Assembly (NCBI GenBank): GCA_013215825.1
Contig: JABSQN010000004.1
Coordinates: 496,001 to 560,000 of the forward strand
From: Piscirickettsiaceae bacterium
Lineage (GTDB): Bacteria > Pseudomonadota > Gammaproteobacteria > Nitrosococcales > Methylophagaceae
Direction: 5' to 3'
DNA: 64,000 bases
Of this stretch, positions 47,434 through 56,700 are shown one piece after another. Position numbers and translations under genes: made by a program. The notes under the pieces are model-generated. The model did no database searches, had not been told where the DNA came from, and was given only the letters and a program-made list of their open reading frames with translations. Each line of letters starts with the position of its first letter. Position 1 is the stretch's first letter.

Positions 47434-48196
47434 ACTCAAAAAACTCTTTGCTAATCTGCATAAATTCATTAGAAGCATCAGCATGAACCCAATGTCCCGC
47501 TTGCTCGATAGTCACAATATCACTATTTGGAAAAGTACGCTTAATCAACATATCATCGGATTGCTTAATATAGTGAGAGCGACCACCACGAATAAATAAT
47601 GTTGGGATATTAATCGTCTCATCATCACAGACAGCCTGTAACAGAAAGGGATAAGTATCAGCTAAAGCCTTAAGGTTAATTCGCCACTTTAAGCCATTAT
47701 TATCCGCAACAATATTCATCAAAAGAAATTGGCGTATCGCTTTATTAGGCAAGAATTCAGCTAACTGAGTATCAAGCTCGCTTCGCGCGGTCACATTTGC
47801 TAAATCAAGCGCTAATAACATTTCAAATATATCACTATGCTCATCCGCATATTCTCTAGGTGCAACATCAACTACCAATAGTTTTCGTAGACGTTCTACA
47901 TAATAATCACTAAACGCCATTGCGACTTTACCACCGACAGAATGTCCAATAAGATCAATTTCTTTCAATCCCAAATCATCTAATAACTCAGCCAAATCAT
48001 CGGCCATAAGTTGATAGTTCTGCTCATTACTGTGCGGAGAACGGCCGTGGTTGCGTAAATCAACTGTAATTACCTGAACCGATTGTGAGAACTGCTTGGC
48101 TAAAACGCGCCAGTTATCTAATGAGCCAAATAAGCCATGTAATATAACTAATGGCTGTTCACTCGGTGAACCTATTATTTTATGATGAAGTTTCAT
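47426..48196 (-). CDS. Alpha/beta-hydrolase, YbfF-type esterase
   Basis: The 256-residue hydrolase has LHGLFGSLDNWRVLAKQF at the oxyanion region, LRNHGRSPHSN, the nucleophile elbow GHSVGGK, VDVAPREY and a C-terminal GHWVHAD histidine. This is the esterase/YbfF type, which acts on acyl esters or thioesters; the substrate is unknown. It overlaps the MazG-like gene by 8 bases. Confidence 0.9.
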   Translation of the reverse strand: MKLHHKIIGSPSEQPLVILHGLFGSLDNWRVLAKQFSQSVQVITVDLRNHGRSPHSNEQNYQLMADDLAELLDDLGLKEIDLIGHSVGGKVAMAFSDYYVERLRKLLVVDVAPREYADEHSDIFEMLLALDLANVTARSELDTQLAEFLPNKAIRQFLLMNIVADNNGLKWRINLKALADTYPFLLQAVCDDETINIPTLFIRGGRSHYIKQSDDMLIKRTFPNSDIVTIEQAGHWVHADASNEFMQISKEFFEYA

Positions 48197-48255
48197 TACT
48201 TAATGTTTCATTGCCGTTTATAATAAGGATAATTTTATGTTATTTGGAGAAGCTT

Positions 48256-48429
48256 GTGGAAGATGAAACAGTTTTAATTATGTTGGTACAGCAATATGCT
48301 AATAAACATGGCATTACGTTTAGTTCAAAATATTTAGATGATGCGGATAAGAAAGCACAATTAATTAGTTTGATCCAAGAATCACTTGCTGGAAAACGTG
48401 GGCCGGTAACAGATGATGATTTAGTTTAA
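48256..48429 (+). CDS. 57-residue hypothetical protein
   Basis: A small frame starting at GTG with GGAGA five bases upstream. The protein is mostly helical with an acidic/basic pattern (VEDETVLIMLVQQYANKHGITFSSKYLD; GKRGPVTDDDLV). No family recognised. It is divergent from the esterase gene and lies at the edge of the accessory segment. A longer frame from 48151 exists but would overlap the esterase start on the other strand and lacks a ribosome site. Confidence 0.55.
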   Translation: MEDETVLIMLVQQYANKHGITFSSKYLDDADKKAQLISLIQESLAGKRGPVTDDDLV

Positions 48430-48558
48430 ATCACATCCCCCATAAACAAAAAAAGTCACTCGACAAAGGTATTGAAATAATCCCAGTAAAGGAGCCTGTA
48501 AATTGAACTGTATATCTGCCTATCATTAACCCCATAATGGGGAAAAATGATAGGCACT
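48430..48558. other. Gap holding a long hairpin
   Basis: No gene. A hairpin spans 48517-48556: TGCCTATCAT (48517-48526) pairs with ATGATAGGCA (48547-48556), and CCCCA (48530-48534) with TGGGG (48538-48542) around a TAA loop, interrupted by a 3/4-base bulge. It lies just upstream of the IS256-type fragment. Confidence 0.5.
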
Positions 48559-48561
48559 ATG

Positions 48562-48735
48562 ATGAAGAGCGAATTTGAAGCATTTGTACGTGAAGCTGCG
48601 AAAGGCATTAAAACAGAAGGTGGTCAGTTTGACCTTGAGCTACCGCCTGTTCGGGACAGCAGTTTGAGCCCCAGTTACTCAAAAAGAATCAAACACGTTT
48701 CACCTCCATGGATGACAAGATCTTAAGTCTTTAAC
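48562..48735 (+). pseudogene. IS256-type transposase fragment
   Basis: The frame begins MKSEFEAFVREAAKGIKTE, an N-terminal piece similar to IS256-family (Mutator-type) transposases. It then jumps to GGQFDLELPPVRDSS, skipping a stretch where the family has about 80 more residues. Losing one T after the SS changes the frame; in the other frame FEPQLLKKNQTRFTSMDDKILSL continues the family sequence. So there is an internal deletion and a frameshift, and no intact copy. The match is by eye to the well-known RDR-SSFEP-LV-KHQ pattern. Confidence 0.8.
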
Positions 48736-49099
48736 TCCCGCTCATATGATTAAACATCATGTTGCACTGACCCATTGATATCACCGTGGCCACTACAATT
48801 TGATGAATTTGGAAATAAGACGATATTGCTATTTTGTCACATTGAGGCTCAATTCTATTAAATAATGTACAGGGTCTAATCGTTATTGTAGCCATCAGAA
48901 TGAGTGGAAATAACGAGGCTAATGACCCGCCTAAGTATTTAATCTTTAAAGAAATATGCTAAAGATGAATGAGTGACTAAAGCAATAACATGATTGTAAT
49001 AATGAAGTTCTGATGAGAAAATTTTCAAATTACTATGAAACTGCATACTGACGCTATAGAATTAGTTTATTAATATAAACTAATTTAAAGAGTTACAGA
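48736..49099. other. Non-coding stretch before the GGDEF sensor
   Basis: About 364 AT-rich bases without a supported gene. The only structure I see is a perfect 9-bp inverted repeat TTAGTTTAT-taat-ATAAACTAA at 49062-49083, 16 bases before the start of the next gene; it could be a regulator site. Nothing else is clear. Confidence 0.5.
49062..49083. promoter_or_regulatory. 9-bp inverted repeat, possible operator
   Basis: TTAGTTTAT and ATAAACTAA are exact reverse complements with a 4-base spacer (TAAT), ending 16 bases before the ATG of the sensor gene. The shape suits a dimeric repressor or activator; no such protein is encoded next to it. Confidence 0.4.
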
Positions 49100-51418
49100 A
49101 TGAATTTTACATCTATCAATAAAAAGATAATTGATTTGATCATGATTATCTTTGTTGTATTTTCAGTGAGTATTGTAGCAAATGCAGATGAAGCGCTAGA
49201 AAAAGTCTCTTTACAGCTCGGTTGGAAGTTTCAGTTTGAATTTGCTGGTTTTATTATGGCAAAGGAAAAAGGTTTTTATAACGATGTAGGGCTTGATGTT
49301 GAATTACTAGAGTATGAGGAAAGAATTGATATCGTTGAAAGTGTGCTTTCAAAAAAAAGTAATTATGGTATTTACAATTCAAGTGTTGTTATTAGTGAGG
49401 GAAAATTAAAACCCACTATATTGATGGCAACCTATTATCAAAAGTCCCCACTTGTATACGTTACATCCAAACATATAAAGCAACCGAGCGATCTTGTTGG
49501 TAAGACCATTATGGGGACGACGGATGAACTGAAATACAGCTCATTGGCATTAATGCTTGATCATTTCTTTGTGAATAAAAAGAATGCCAATTTTCAAGAA
49601 CATTCATTTGATATTAACGATTTTATTGAGCACAAAGTGGATGCCATAAGTGCCTTTAGAACCAATCAGATTTTTGAACTAGATAAACAAAATATTGAAT
49701 ACAACATCATTGATCCTGCTAATTATGGATTTTCTATGAGTGCTGTTAATTTATTTACCTCATTTCCAGAAGCATTGCATCATCCAGAAAGAACACGTCG
49801 TTTTATAACGGCTTCCAATCAAGGTTGGGCTTATGCATTAAGTCATCCACAAGAAACCATTGCTATTATCCATCATAAATATTCACAGCATAAAAGCCTA
49901 GAAGCCCTTGCTTACGAAGCTGAAATAACACGAAAAATGATGCTCCTCGATTTTTTTGAGATTGGTGCGACTAATAAAGATCTTAGTCTTCGTGCGGTGA
50001 AGCAATTCAAGCACAGTGGATTACTATCCGTTGATGAAAAGTTAGGTACTTTTATTTTTGAAGAAGTAGTGCGTAAATTTGGAGAAACAGTAAATTTTAC
50101 TGATAAGCAGAAAAACTATCTGCAAAATAAAAAAGAAATAACCATGTGTGTTGATCCTGACTGGATCCCCTTTGAAGGTATTAAAAATGGCAATCATATC
50201 GGTATTACAGCTGATGTAATCAATAAATTTAGACAACAATTACCAATCCCTATTACATTAATTAGAACACAAGATTGGCAAGAGTCCCTTTTAAAAGTAA
50301 AACAACGGCAATGCGATATTCTCTCCCTTGCCGCGAATACATCCGAACGATCAAAATATATGGATTTCACTCTACCTTATATCGATCTTCCTGTGGTGTT
50401 GGCAACAAAAATGGATACCTTTTTTATTGATGATATTTCAAAAATAAAAGATAAAAAATTAGGTGTTGTTAAGGGGTATGCAATAGCAGAAGTGTTACGA
50501 CATAAAATACCAGATATCAATATTGTGGATGTAGTATCAATAACGGATGGCTTAGAACGTGTAGAAAATGGTGAACTCTATGGCTATATTGATAATTTAA
50601 TGGTGATTGCACACTCTATACAAAAGGATTTTACCGGTGAACTGAAAATATCTTCACGGCTTAATGATAATGTGAAACTGGCGATTGGAACGCGTAATGA
50701 TCAACCTGAGCTTAATGATATTTTTGAGATCTTAGTGAGTAACCTTAAAGCTGTAGAACTACAAGAGATTTACAATAAATGGGTGACTGTAAAACAAGAA
50801 CCTCAGTTTGACTACAGTTATGCATGGAAATTATTTGCAATAATAGTGTTGATTTTATCTGGCTATGTATTTCATTACATTAAGTGGAAGAAACTAAACC
50901 GCTCACTATTAACATTATCATCAACTGATAAATTAACGGGGCTTTACAATCGAGCTAAAACGGATGAATTGCTCATTGTGAAAAAAGCAAGTGTAGAGCG
51001 CTATGGTGATAACACATCGATCATTTTATTAGATATTGATTTTTTTAAAGAGGTCAATGATAAGTATGGGCACTTAACAGGGGATAAAATTTTAATAGAA
51101 TTTTCTTCTATTATTAAGAATAATGTGAGGAGAACAGACTATGCGTGTCGTTGGGGAGGGGAAGAATTTATTATTATATGCCCCAATATAGATCTAACGG
51201 AAGCGACTGAACTTGCTGAAAAACTGCTGGATAAAATTAGACATTATGTTTTTTCAGAAGTGGGAAATATAACTGTAAGTGCAGGCGTTATTCAGATGAC
51301 TAAAGGCATGTTAATTGAAAATATGATTAGCAATGTAGATAAGGCACTTTATCGCTCTAAAGAAAATGGACGAGATCAGGTTTCCATTGCCAGATCTCAG
51401 GAAAATGACGTGAACTAA
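49100..51418 (+). CDS. Solute-binding-domain sensor diguanylate cyclase
   Basis: The 772 residues read: signal peptide (about 1-29), an NMT1/THI5-like solute-binding domain (about 35-320; LQLGWKFQFEFAGFIMAKEKGFYND), a second SBP_bac_3-type domain (about 345-570; MCVDPDWIPFEGIKNG and DILSLAANTSERSKYMDFTLPY), one membrane helix (about 577-594), and a GGDEF domain with an active-type GGEEF at 686-690. Two periplasmic domains would sense small molecules and control cyclic-di-GMP synthesis. The ligand is unknown. The gene stands alone beside an IS256-type fragment, with AAAGAG before the start. Confidence 0.9.
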   Translation: MNFTSINKKIIDLIMIIFVVFSVSIVANADEALEKVSLQLGWKFQFEFAGFIMAKEKGFYNDVGLDVELLEYEERIDIVESVLSKKSNYGIYNSSVVISEGKLKPTILMATYYQKSPLVYVTSKHIKQPSDLVGKTIMGTTDELKYSSLALMLDHFFVNKKNANFQEHSFDINDFIEHKVDAISAFRTNQIFELDKQNIEYNIIDPANYGFSMSAVNLFTSFPEALHHPERTRRFITASNQGWAYALSHPQETIAIIHHKYSQHKSLEALAYEAEITRKMMLLDFFEIGATNKDLSLRAVKQFKHSGLLSVDEKLGTFIFEEVVRKFGETVNFTDKQKNYLQNKKEITMCVDPDWIPFEGIKNGNHIGITADVINKFRQQLPIPITLIRTQDWQESLLKVKQRQCDILSLAANTSERSKYMDFTLPYIDLPVVLATKMDTFFIDDISKIKDKKLGVVKGYAIAEVLRHKIPDINIVDVVSITDGLERVENGELYGYIDNLMVIAHSIQKDFTGELKISSRLNDNVKLAIGTRNDQPELNDIFEILVSNLKAVELQEIYNKWVTVKQEPQFDYSYAWKLFAIIVLILSGYVFHYIKWKKLNRSLLTLSSTDKLTGLYNRAKTDELLIVKKASVERYGDNTSIILLDIDFFKEVNDKYGHLTGDKILIEFSSIIKNNVRRTDYACRWGGEEFIIICPNIDLTEATELAEKLLDKIRHYVFSEVGNITVSAGVIQMTKGMLIENMISNVDKALYRSKENGRDQVSIARSQENDVN

Positions 51419-51682
51419 TACTAATTCACAGAACAATGGTGATAGCAACGGTCGAGCATGCTTTGAGAGCAGTTTGAAGCCGTTAAATATAGAACCGATA
51501 TCGGCCGGTGCATACCAAGAGTCAACGATATTATGAATTAAATAAGCTCTTGCTTCCGTCGAACAGCTGAATAGAGTCTATCCCTGCCACCTTCCTAAAT
51601 GCCAAATTTAAGGTGTTTGTTATTTGGCGTTTAGAATGAACGGTGTAGGAAGGAGTCTATGAAATACCATTAGAACCGATTA
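51419..51682. other. Non-coding gap between convergent genes with an inverted repeat
   Basis: Between the sensor gene and the RND pump no gene is supported. CTAAATGCCAAAT (51595-51607) and ATTTGGCGTTTAG (51622-51634) pair in 12 of 13 bases around a 14-base loop; there is no T-run. On the minus strand an open frame with VDSWYAPADIGSIFNG is present but unrecognised. Confidence 0.4.
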
Positions 51683-54600
51683 TTAATTCACTTGTTCATC
51701 GGTTTTAGTTTTGCTGAAATAAATCTCTATTTTACGAAAAAGCACATAAAATACAGGTGTGAATATTAGACCAAAGAAAGTTACGCCTAACATTCCTGAA
51801 AAGACGGCTATACCGATGGCTTGACGCATTTCTGCCCCTGCTCCAGAACTTAATACCAACGGTAATACACCGAGTATAAATGCGAAAGAAGTCATCAGAA
51901 TAGGACGAAGTCTCAAACGTGAAGCTTCAATAGCTGCATCGATAGTGTCATATCCTCTTTGTTCTAGATTATGAGCAAATTCAACAATAAGAATGGCATT
52001 TTTAGAGGCTAATCCTGCCAGTAGAAACAAGCTTATCTGGGTAAAGATATTATTATCTCCACCAGAAAGAAAAACACCTATCATGGCAGATAAGATACTC
52101 ATCGGTACAATGAATATAATAGCCAAAGGCAGTGTCAGGCTTTCATATTGAGCAGCAAGAACAAGAAAGACTAAGAATAAGCAAAGTGGGAAAATATAGA
52201 GAGCAGCATTACCGGCTAAAATTTGTTGATAGGTTAATTCTGTCCATTCAAATTCCATCCCAGCGGGCAAGGTTTCTTCTAATATTTTAACAATCGCTTC
52301 TTGTGCCTGACCTGATGAATAGCCTGGCGCAGGACTACCATTCAAATCAGCAGAACGGTAGGCATTATAGTGCATTGCGATTTCAGGCCCAAAAGACTCT
52401 TCTACATTGATAACAGCGCCCAACGGAACCATTTTCCCATCACTATTACGGACTTGTAGCCGTGTAATATCTTGTGGCGTAGAGCGGAAATCTTTGTCAG
52501 CTTGGGCTATGACTTGATAGGTTCTACCAAACTGGTTGAAATCATTAATATAGAGAGAACCAAGATAAATCTGTAGAGTGCGAAATACGTCTTCAACAGG
52601 GAGCCCAAGCTGGACAGCTTTAGTGCGATCTAAGTTAGCTGTTAGCTGTGGCACATTAACATTATAATTAGAATACACTTGAGTTAAAGCAGGCTCCATA
52701 TAGGCTTTTTGTTTGACCTGATTAACCACATCATCTAGTACCTTATACCCTTGGTCTGAACGATCTTGAATCTGTAGTTTAAAGCCACCTGTTGTACCCA
52801 GCCCCCTTACCGGCGGCGGTGGAAATATAGCAATAAATGCCTCAGGAATAGCATTATATTTTTCTTGTAACCGTCCAGCGATAGCATTTGCACTTAGATT
52901 TGGATTTTTCCGTTTATCAAAATCCTCTAAAGTAACAAAAACAATACCTGCACTTGCGGTATTAACAAAGCCATTAACCGATAAACCTGGGAACTGTACA
53001 GCACTGACGACACCCTCTTCTGCTAATGCGGCATCAGCCATGTCACGCAGTACGTTTTCAGTTCGGTCAAGTGTTGCACCTGTTGGCAGCTGAGCAAAAC
53101 TAATTAAATATTGCTTATCCTGTGCAGGTATATAGCCCGGTGGAACCAATTTAAAGCTATAGACTGTCAGCCCTACAAGCATAGAAAAGATCACCATCAT
53201 AATTAGTTTTCGAGAAGTAAAAACATGAACGGCTTTGGTATAGTTACGTTGACTTTTATCAAACACCTTATTAAATAGATTAAATGCCCAGCCAAAAAGG
53301 AAATCAATTATTTTACTAAGCTTGTCTTTTGGAGTGTCAGGTGAGCGTAGTAATAACGCACATAAAGCTGGACTCAGTGTGAGAGAATTTAAGGTTGAAA
53401 TAAAGGTAGCAATGACAATTGTTAGAGCAAATTGTTGGTAAAACATTCCTGATAAACCACTAATAAAGGCAATGGGAATAAATACGCTGGCAATCACTAA
53501 AGAGGTTGCGATAATCGGGCTGGTCACTTCCTTCATTGCTTGTATCGTGGCATCCCGAGGAGTCTTTCCTTCACGAATATTACGTTCGACATTCTCAACG
53601 ACAACAATAGCATCGTCAACCACAATCCCGACGGCCAATATCAAGCCAAATAATGATAAGACATTAATGGAATAGCCGAGAAGATACATAAAGGCAAATG
53701 TACCAATAATAGAAACCGGTACAGCAAGCAAAGGAATGATAGATGCGCGCCATGATTGCAGAAAAAGAATAACGACAAAGACGACAAGAGCAACAGCTTC
53801 TAACAAGGTGATAACAACAGAATGGATAGAACTACGTACAAATACAGTAGGGTCATAGACGATACTGTAGTCAAGATCTTTGGGGAACTCTTGCTTTAGT
53901 TGTTCCATTGTTGCACGAACATTATCTGAAATATCAAGCGCATTGGCACCCGGTGCAGCAAAAATAGGGATGGCAACAGCGGGTTGATTATTCAGTAACG
54001 AGCGTAAACTATAACTTTGGGCATCTAATTCAATACGAGCGACATCTTTTAAGCGCATTACGGCACCATTCGCATCGCGTTTAATCAGGATTTGTTCAAA
54101 TTCTTCAACAGTTTGTAATCGTCCTTGCACATTAATGGGAAGTTGCAGTTGTATATTATCGTTATACGGTGGGCCGCCCACTACGCCAGCAGCGACTTGA
54201 ATATTTTGCCCGCGAATGGCATTTACAATCTCATCTGGTGTCATATTATGTTCGGCAATTTTGTCTGGATTTAACCAGACACGCATTGCATAATCACCCG
54301 AACCAAATAACCTAACTTGGCCAATGCCACTAATTTTTGCCAATTGGTCACGAATATGTAAAGAGGCATAGTTTCGCAAGTAAAGCATGTCATAACGCTC
54401 ATTTGGAGAGCGTAAATGAACCACCATGGTGAGATCTGGAGAACTTTTCGTCACCGTCACCCCTAATTGACGCGTTATATCTGGTAGGCGTGGTAGCGCT
54501 TGAAAAACACGGTTTTGGACCAGTTGTTGTGACAGATCTGGATCAGTCCCTATGGCAAAGGTCACTGTCATCGTAAGCTTACCATCTGTTGATGAAAGCG

Positions 54601-54844
54601 AATTGATATACAGCATGTTTTCGACACCATTTATTTGTTCTTCTAATGGGGTCGCAACGGTTTCTGCAATAACGGCAGGATTGGCTCCTGGGAAGTGTGC
54701 CGCAATAATGACGGAGGGAGGTGCAACTTCAGGATACTCAGAAATGGGCAATTGAAACATGGCCACTAAGCCAAACACAAAGATCGATAAAGAAATAACA
54801 CTGGCAGCAATAGGACGATCGATAAAATGACTTGAAAAACTCAT
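51683..54844 (-). CDS. RND-family multidrug efflux transporter (HAE1/AcrB type)
   Basis: The 1053-residue inner-membrane pump has the HAE1 pattern: FIDRPIAASVISLSIFVFGLVAM, PEVAPPSVIIAAHFPGANPAVIAETVATPLE, and in the middle VGIVVDDAIVVVENVERN with the two proton-relay aspartates. LLAGLASKNAILIVEFAHNL supplies the lysine. Two large periplasmic loops are present. It works with the membrane-fusion protein, which lies upstream and overlaps by 4 bases, and an outer-membrane TolC-type protein from elsewhere. No TolC gene lies next to it. The substrate is not known. Confidence 0.96.
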   Translation of the reverse strand: MSFSSHFIDRPIAASVISLSIFVFGLVAMFQLPISEYPEVAPPSVIIAAHFPGANPAVIAETVATPLEEQINGVENMLYINSLSSTDGKLTMTVTFAIGTDPDLSQQLVQNRVFQALPRLPDITRQLGVTVTKSSPDLTMVVHLRSPNERYDMLYLRNYASLHIRDQLAKISGIGQVRLFGSGDYAMRVWLNPDKIAEHNMTPDEIVNAIRGQNIQVAAGVVGGPPYNDNIQLQLPINVQGRLQTVEEFEQILIKRDANGAVMRLKDVARIELDAQSYSLRSLLNNQPAVAIPIFAAPGANALDISDNVRATMEQLKQEFPKDLDYSIVYDPTVFVRSSIHSVVITLLEAVALVVFVVILFLQSWRASIIPLLAVPVSIIGTFAFMYLLGYSINVLSLFGLILAVGIVVDDAIVVVENVERNIREGKTPRDATIQAMKEVTSPIIATSLVIASVFIPIAFISGLSGMFYQQFALTIVIATFISTLNSLTLSPALCALLLRSPDTPKDKLSKIIDFLFGWAFNLFNKVFDKSQRNYTKAVHVFTSRKLIMMVIFSMLVGLTVYSFKLVPPGYIPAQDKQYLISFAQLPTGATLDRTENVLRDMADAALAEEGVVSAVQFPGLSVNGFVNTASAGIVFVTLEDFDKRKNPNLSANAIAGRLQEKYNAIPEAFIAIFPPPPVRGLGTTGGFKLQIQDRSDQGYKVLDDVVNQVKQKAYMEPALTQVYSNYNVNVPQLTANLDRTKAVQLGLPVEDVFRTLQIYLGSLYINDFNQFGRTYQVIAQADKDFRSTPQDITRLQVRNSDGKMVPLGAVINVEESFGPEIAMHYNAYRSADLNGSPAPGYSSGQAQEAIVKILEETLPAGMEFEWTELTYQQILAGNAALYIFPLCLFLVFLVLAAQYESLTLPLAIIFIVPMSILSAMIGVFLSGGDNNIFTQISLFLLAGLASKNAILIVEFAHNLEQRGYDTIDAAIEASRLRLRPILMTSFAFILGVLPLVLSSGAGAEMRQAIGIAVFSGMLGVTFFGLIFTPVFYVLFRKIEIYFSKTKTDEQVN

Positions 54845-56010
54845 TGAACGTTACCTAATTCTGTTGACTCAGTAGGTATGACTAACATACCTGGCTGGAT
54901 TCGCATTAAACCACGAACAATCACTTTATCTCCGGTCGCAAGTCCAGAGTGTACGATTCGAGCTCCATCGATACTGTCACCCAGTTCTATTTGGCGATAG
55001 GTTGCTATATTGCTGTCATTGACTATATATACAAATTTACGATTTTGATCGGTACCTATTGCTCGCTCACTCACCAGAATGAGTTTTTCTTCGCTGACGC
55101 TTCCAAGGTTTAAATGGGCATACATTCCTGAGAGTAATTTTCCATGAGGATTGTCAAAGATGGCACGCACTCGTATTGTTCCTGAAGTGGGATCTATTTT
55201 GTTATCGAAAGAATGGATCATTCCAGAGTATATCTGAGCTCCATTTTGTAAACGTAGCTCAACGGGATTTGAGGGTCTATTTTCTATGGTCGAATCGGTA
55301 TAACGAAGGTAGGTCTGTTCATCTATTTCAAAATCTGCATAAATAGATTCATCCGCCACAATTGAAGTCAAGAAAGGAGCATTAGCACCAGAAGAAACCA
55401 AGTTTCCTTTGGTTAACTCGGTGCGACTAATACGACCTGAGATAGGCGCTTTAATATAAGCATAACCCAAATTTATTTCTGCTTCTTCTAGCTCTGCTTT
55501 AGCACGGTTCACAATGGCGTTAGCAATTAATTTTGTATTCATTCGATCATCAACAACCTGTTGTGACACCAGTTTCTTTTTGACTAGTTCACTCGCCCGT
55601 TGATGTTCTTTCTGAGCAAAGCCAGAACTGTTTTTCGCTGCTATATAATCGGCTTTTCTTTGTTCAACAATTGCTTTAAGAGGACGAGGATCAATGACAT
55701 ATAAAATATCACCTTCATTGACGAATTGACCATCTTCAAACTTTATCTCAGTGATTAATCCGCTAGCTTGCGGTCTAATCTCAACATAATCTACCGCCAT
55801 TAAACGACCTGAAAATTCTTTCCATAAGCGTATTGGTTGCTCATGAATAGTGGAGACTTCAACCGGCATAGCATGAGGTTCTGACGTGATTTCTGCGGGG
55901 CTTTCATCTGCCAAAGAACGTTGCATTATTCCTTGTATTACGACGATGGACAATAGTGTTGCAATGAGTATAAAACTAGCTAACTTTATATGTTGTTTAG
56001 ATAAATTCAT
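54841..56010 (-). CDS. RND efflux membrane-fusion protein (AcrA type)
   Basis: A 389-residue periplasmic adaptor: an N-terminal membrane segment (LASFILIATLLSIVVIQG), LWKEFSGRLMAVDYVEIRPQASGLITEIKFEDGQFVNEGDILYVIDP (lipoyl-like), a coiled-coil hairpin, AYIKAPISGRISRTELTKGNLVSSG and the beta-barrel. No Cys-lipid signal is seen. The ATG at 56010 is preferred; an ATG at 56043 would add an 11-residue basic N-terminus. It overlaps the pump gene by 4 bases. Confidence 0.93.
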   Translation of the reverse strand: MNLSKQHIKLASFILIATLLSIVVIQGIMQRSLADESPAEITSEPHAMPVEVSTIHEQPIRLWKEFSGRLMAVDYVEIRPQASGLITEIKFEDGQFVNEGDILYVIDPRPLKAIVEQRKADYIAAKNSSGFAQKEHQRASELVKKKLVSQQVVDDRMNTKLIANAIVNRAKAELEEAEINLGYAYIKAPISGRISRTELTKGNLVSSGANAPFLTSIVADESIYADFEIDEQTYLRYTDSTIENRPSNPVELRLQNGAQIYSGMIHSFDNKIDPTSGTIRVRAIFDNPHGKLLSGMYAHLNLGSVSEEKLILVSERAIGTDQNRKFVYIVNDSNIATYRQIELGDSIDGARIVHSGLATGDKVIVRGLMRIQPGMLVIPTESTELGNVQ

Positions 56011-56294
56011 GTGAAGTTTTCTTCTTATTGTATGCAGTATCATTATGATATCGTGTCTGGATTCTATTCAAGTTTCGAAATAAACCAAGCCACAACTCTT
56101 ATTTTTAGAGTTGAGAAAATGTAAAATGTGGTATATCTAGTACTAACAGAGCAAACACAATCATATGCTTCCACTTCCGACTATTTCAGCATTAATAAGT
56201 TCGCGAAACGAGTGACAAACGTGCTCGTATTTTGGGGGGGTGACAAATATATAAGTTAATAGATCATTATATGCTAATGCTGGATTTATAAGAA
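56011..56294. other. Gap upstream of the RND operon
   Basis: No gene. A short inverted repeat CAACTCT-tattttt-AGAGTTG lies at 56093-56113 and could be an operator for the efflux operon. A G-rich run (seven G) occurs near 56235. Nothing else is recognised. Confidence 0.35.
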
Positions 56295-56471
56295 GTGCAA
56301 GATGAAATTGAAGGATTACTCATCGCAAAAAAACGAACTGAGTATTATCCTGTATATTACGTTGAACCGCTCAAGGATAATGTTACTGCATTGGGATTTG
56401 ATTTAGGTTCAAACATCACCCGTAGAGAAATTTGTAATGGCCCAATGAAACTGGAAGGGTTTATAGCATAG
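56295..56471 (+). pseudogene. Fragment of a CHASE-domain sensor protein
   Basis: From a GTG at 56295 to a stop at 56471 the frame reads VQDEIEGLLIAKKRTEYYPV, continuing YYVEPLKDNVTALGFDLGSN and then ITRREI. The pattern Y-P-V-x-Y-V-E-P, then N-x2-A-x-GFD-L-x-S-N-x-x-RR is the CHASE domain core, found in periplasmic parts of cyclases and kinases. No signal peptide, membrane segment or output domain follows, so it is a remnant. It differs from the CHASE domain of the 58259 gene, so it is not a simple duplicate. Confidence 0.7.
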
Positions 56472-56498
56472 AACAAGCAAAACCTCACAGGTATTCAA

Positions 56499-56651
56499 AT
56501 GACCAGAAAAGTAAAAATAACCATAAGCCCCAGCCAAAAACTAGAATATACCAAATTAATGGTAGAAGACGGTTATACCAACAAAGATATTCACACGATC
56601 ACAATCATGCCACTGGTTACCTCTTGTAGTTGGCACAAAATGACTTTGTGA
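56499..56651 (+). pseudogene. IS3-family OrfA N-terminal fragment
   Basis: A 50-residue frame starts MTRKVKITISPSQKLEYTKL, then MVEDGYTNKDI, similar to the OrfA helix-turn-helix start of IS3-group transposases (KLEYAKLMV-EGY-N-QI). After about residue 31 the sequence no longer follows the family. OrfB is absent. It follows the CHASE fragment by 27 bases. Confidence 0.65.
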
Positions 56652-56700
56652 TCTAAACTAGTGATGTAAAAATTATTTCTTATTACAGGGAGTAAATACT

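Noticed and set aside
47434-47484. Longer N-terminus for the MazG-like protein
   Set aside because: The extra residues come from the overlapping esterase end and do not fit the family.
48151-48255. 5' extension of the 57-residue gene to 48151
   Set aside because: It overlaps the divergent esterase start and lacks a ribosome site; GTG at 48256 has GGAGA at proper distance.
51440-51600. Possible minus-strand gene fragment with VDSWYAPADIGSIFNG
   Set aside because: Short, without a start, ribosome site or recognised family; mentioned only in the gap entry.
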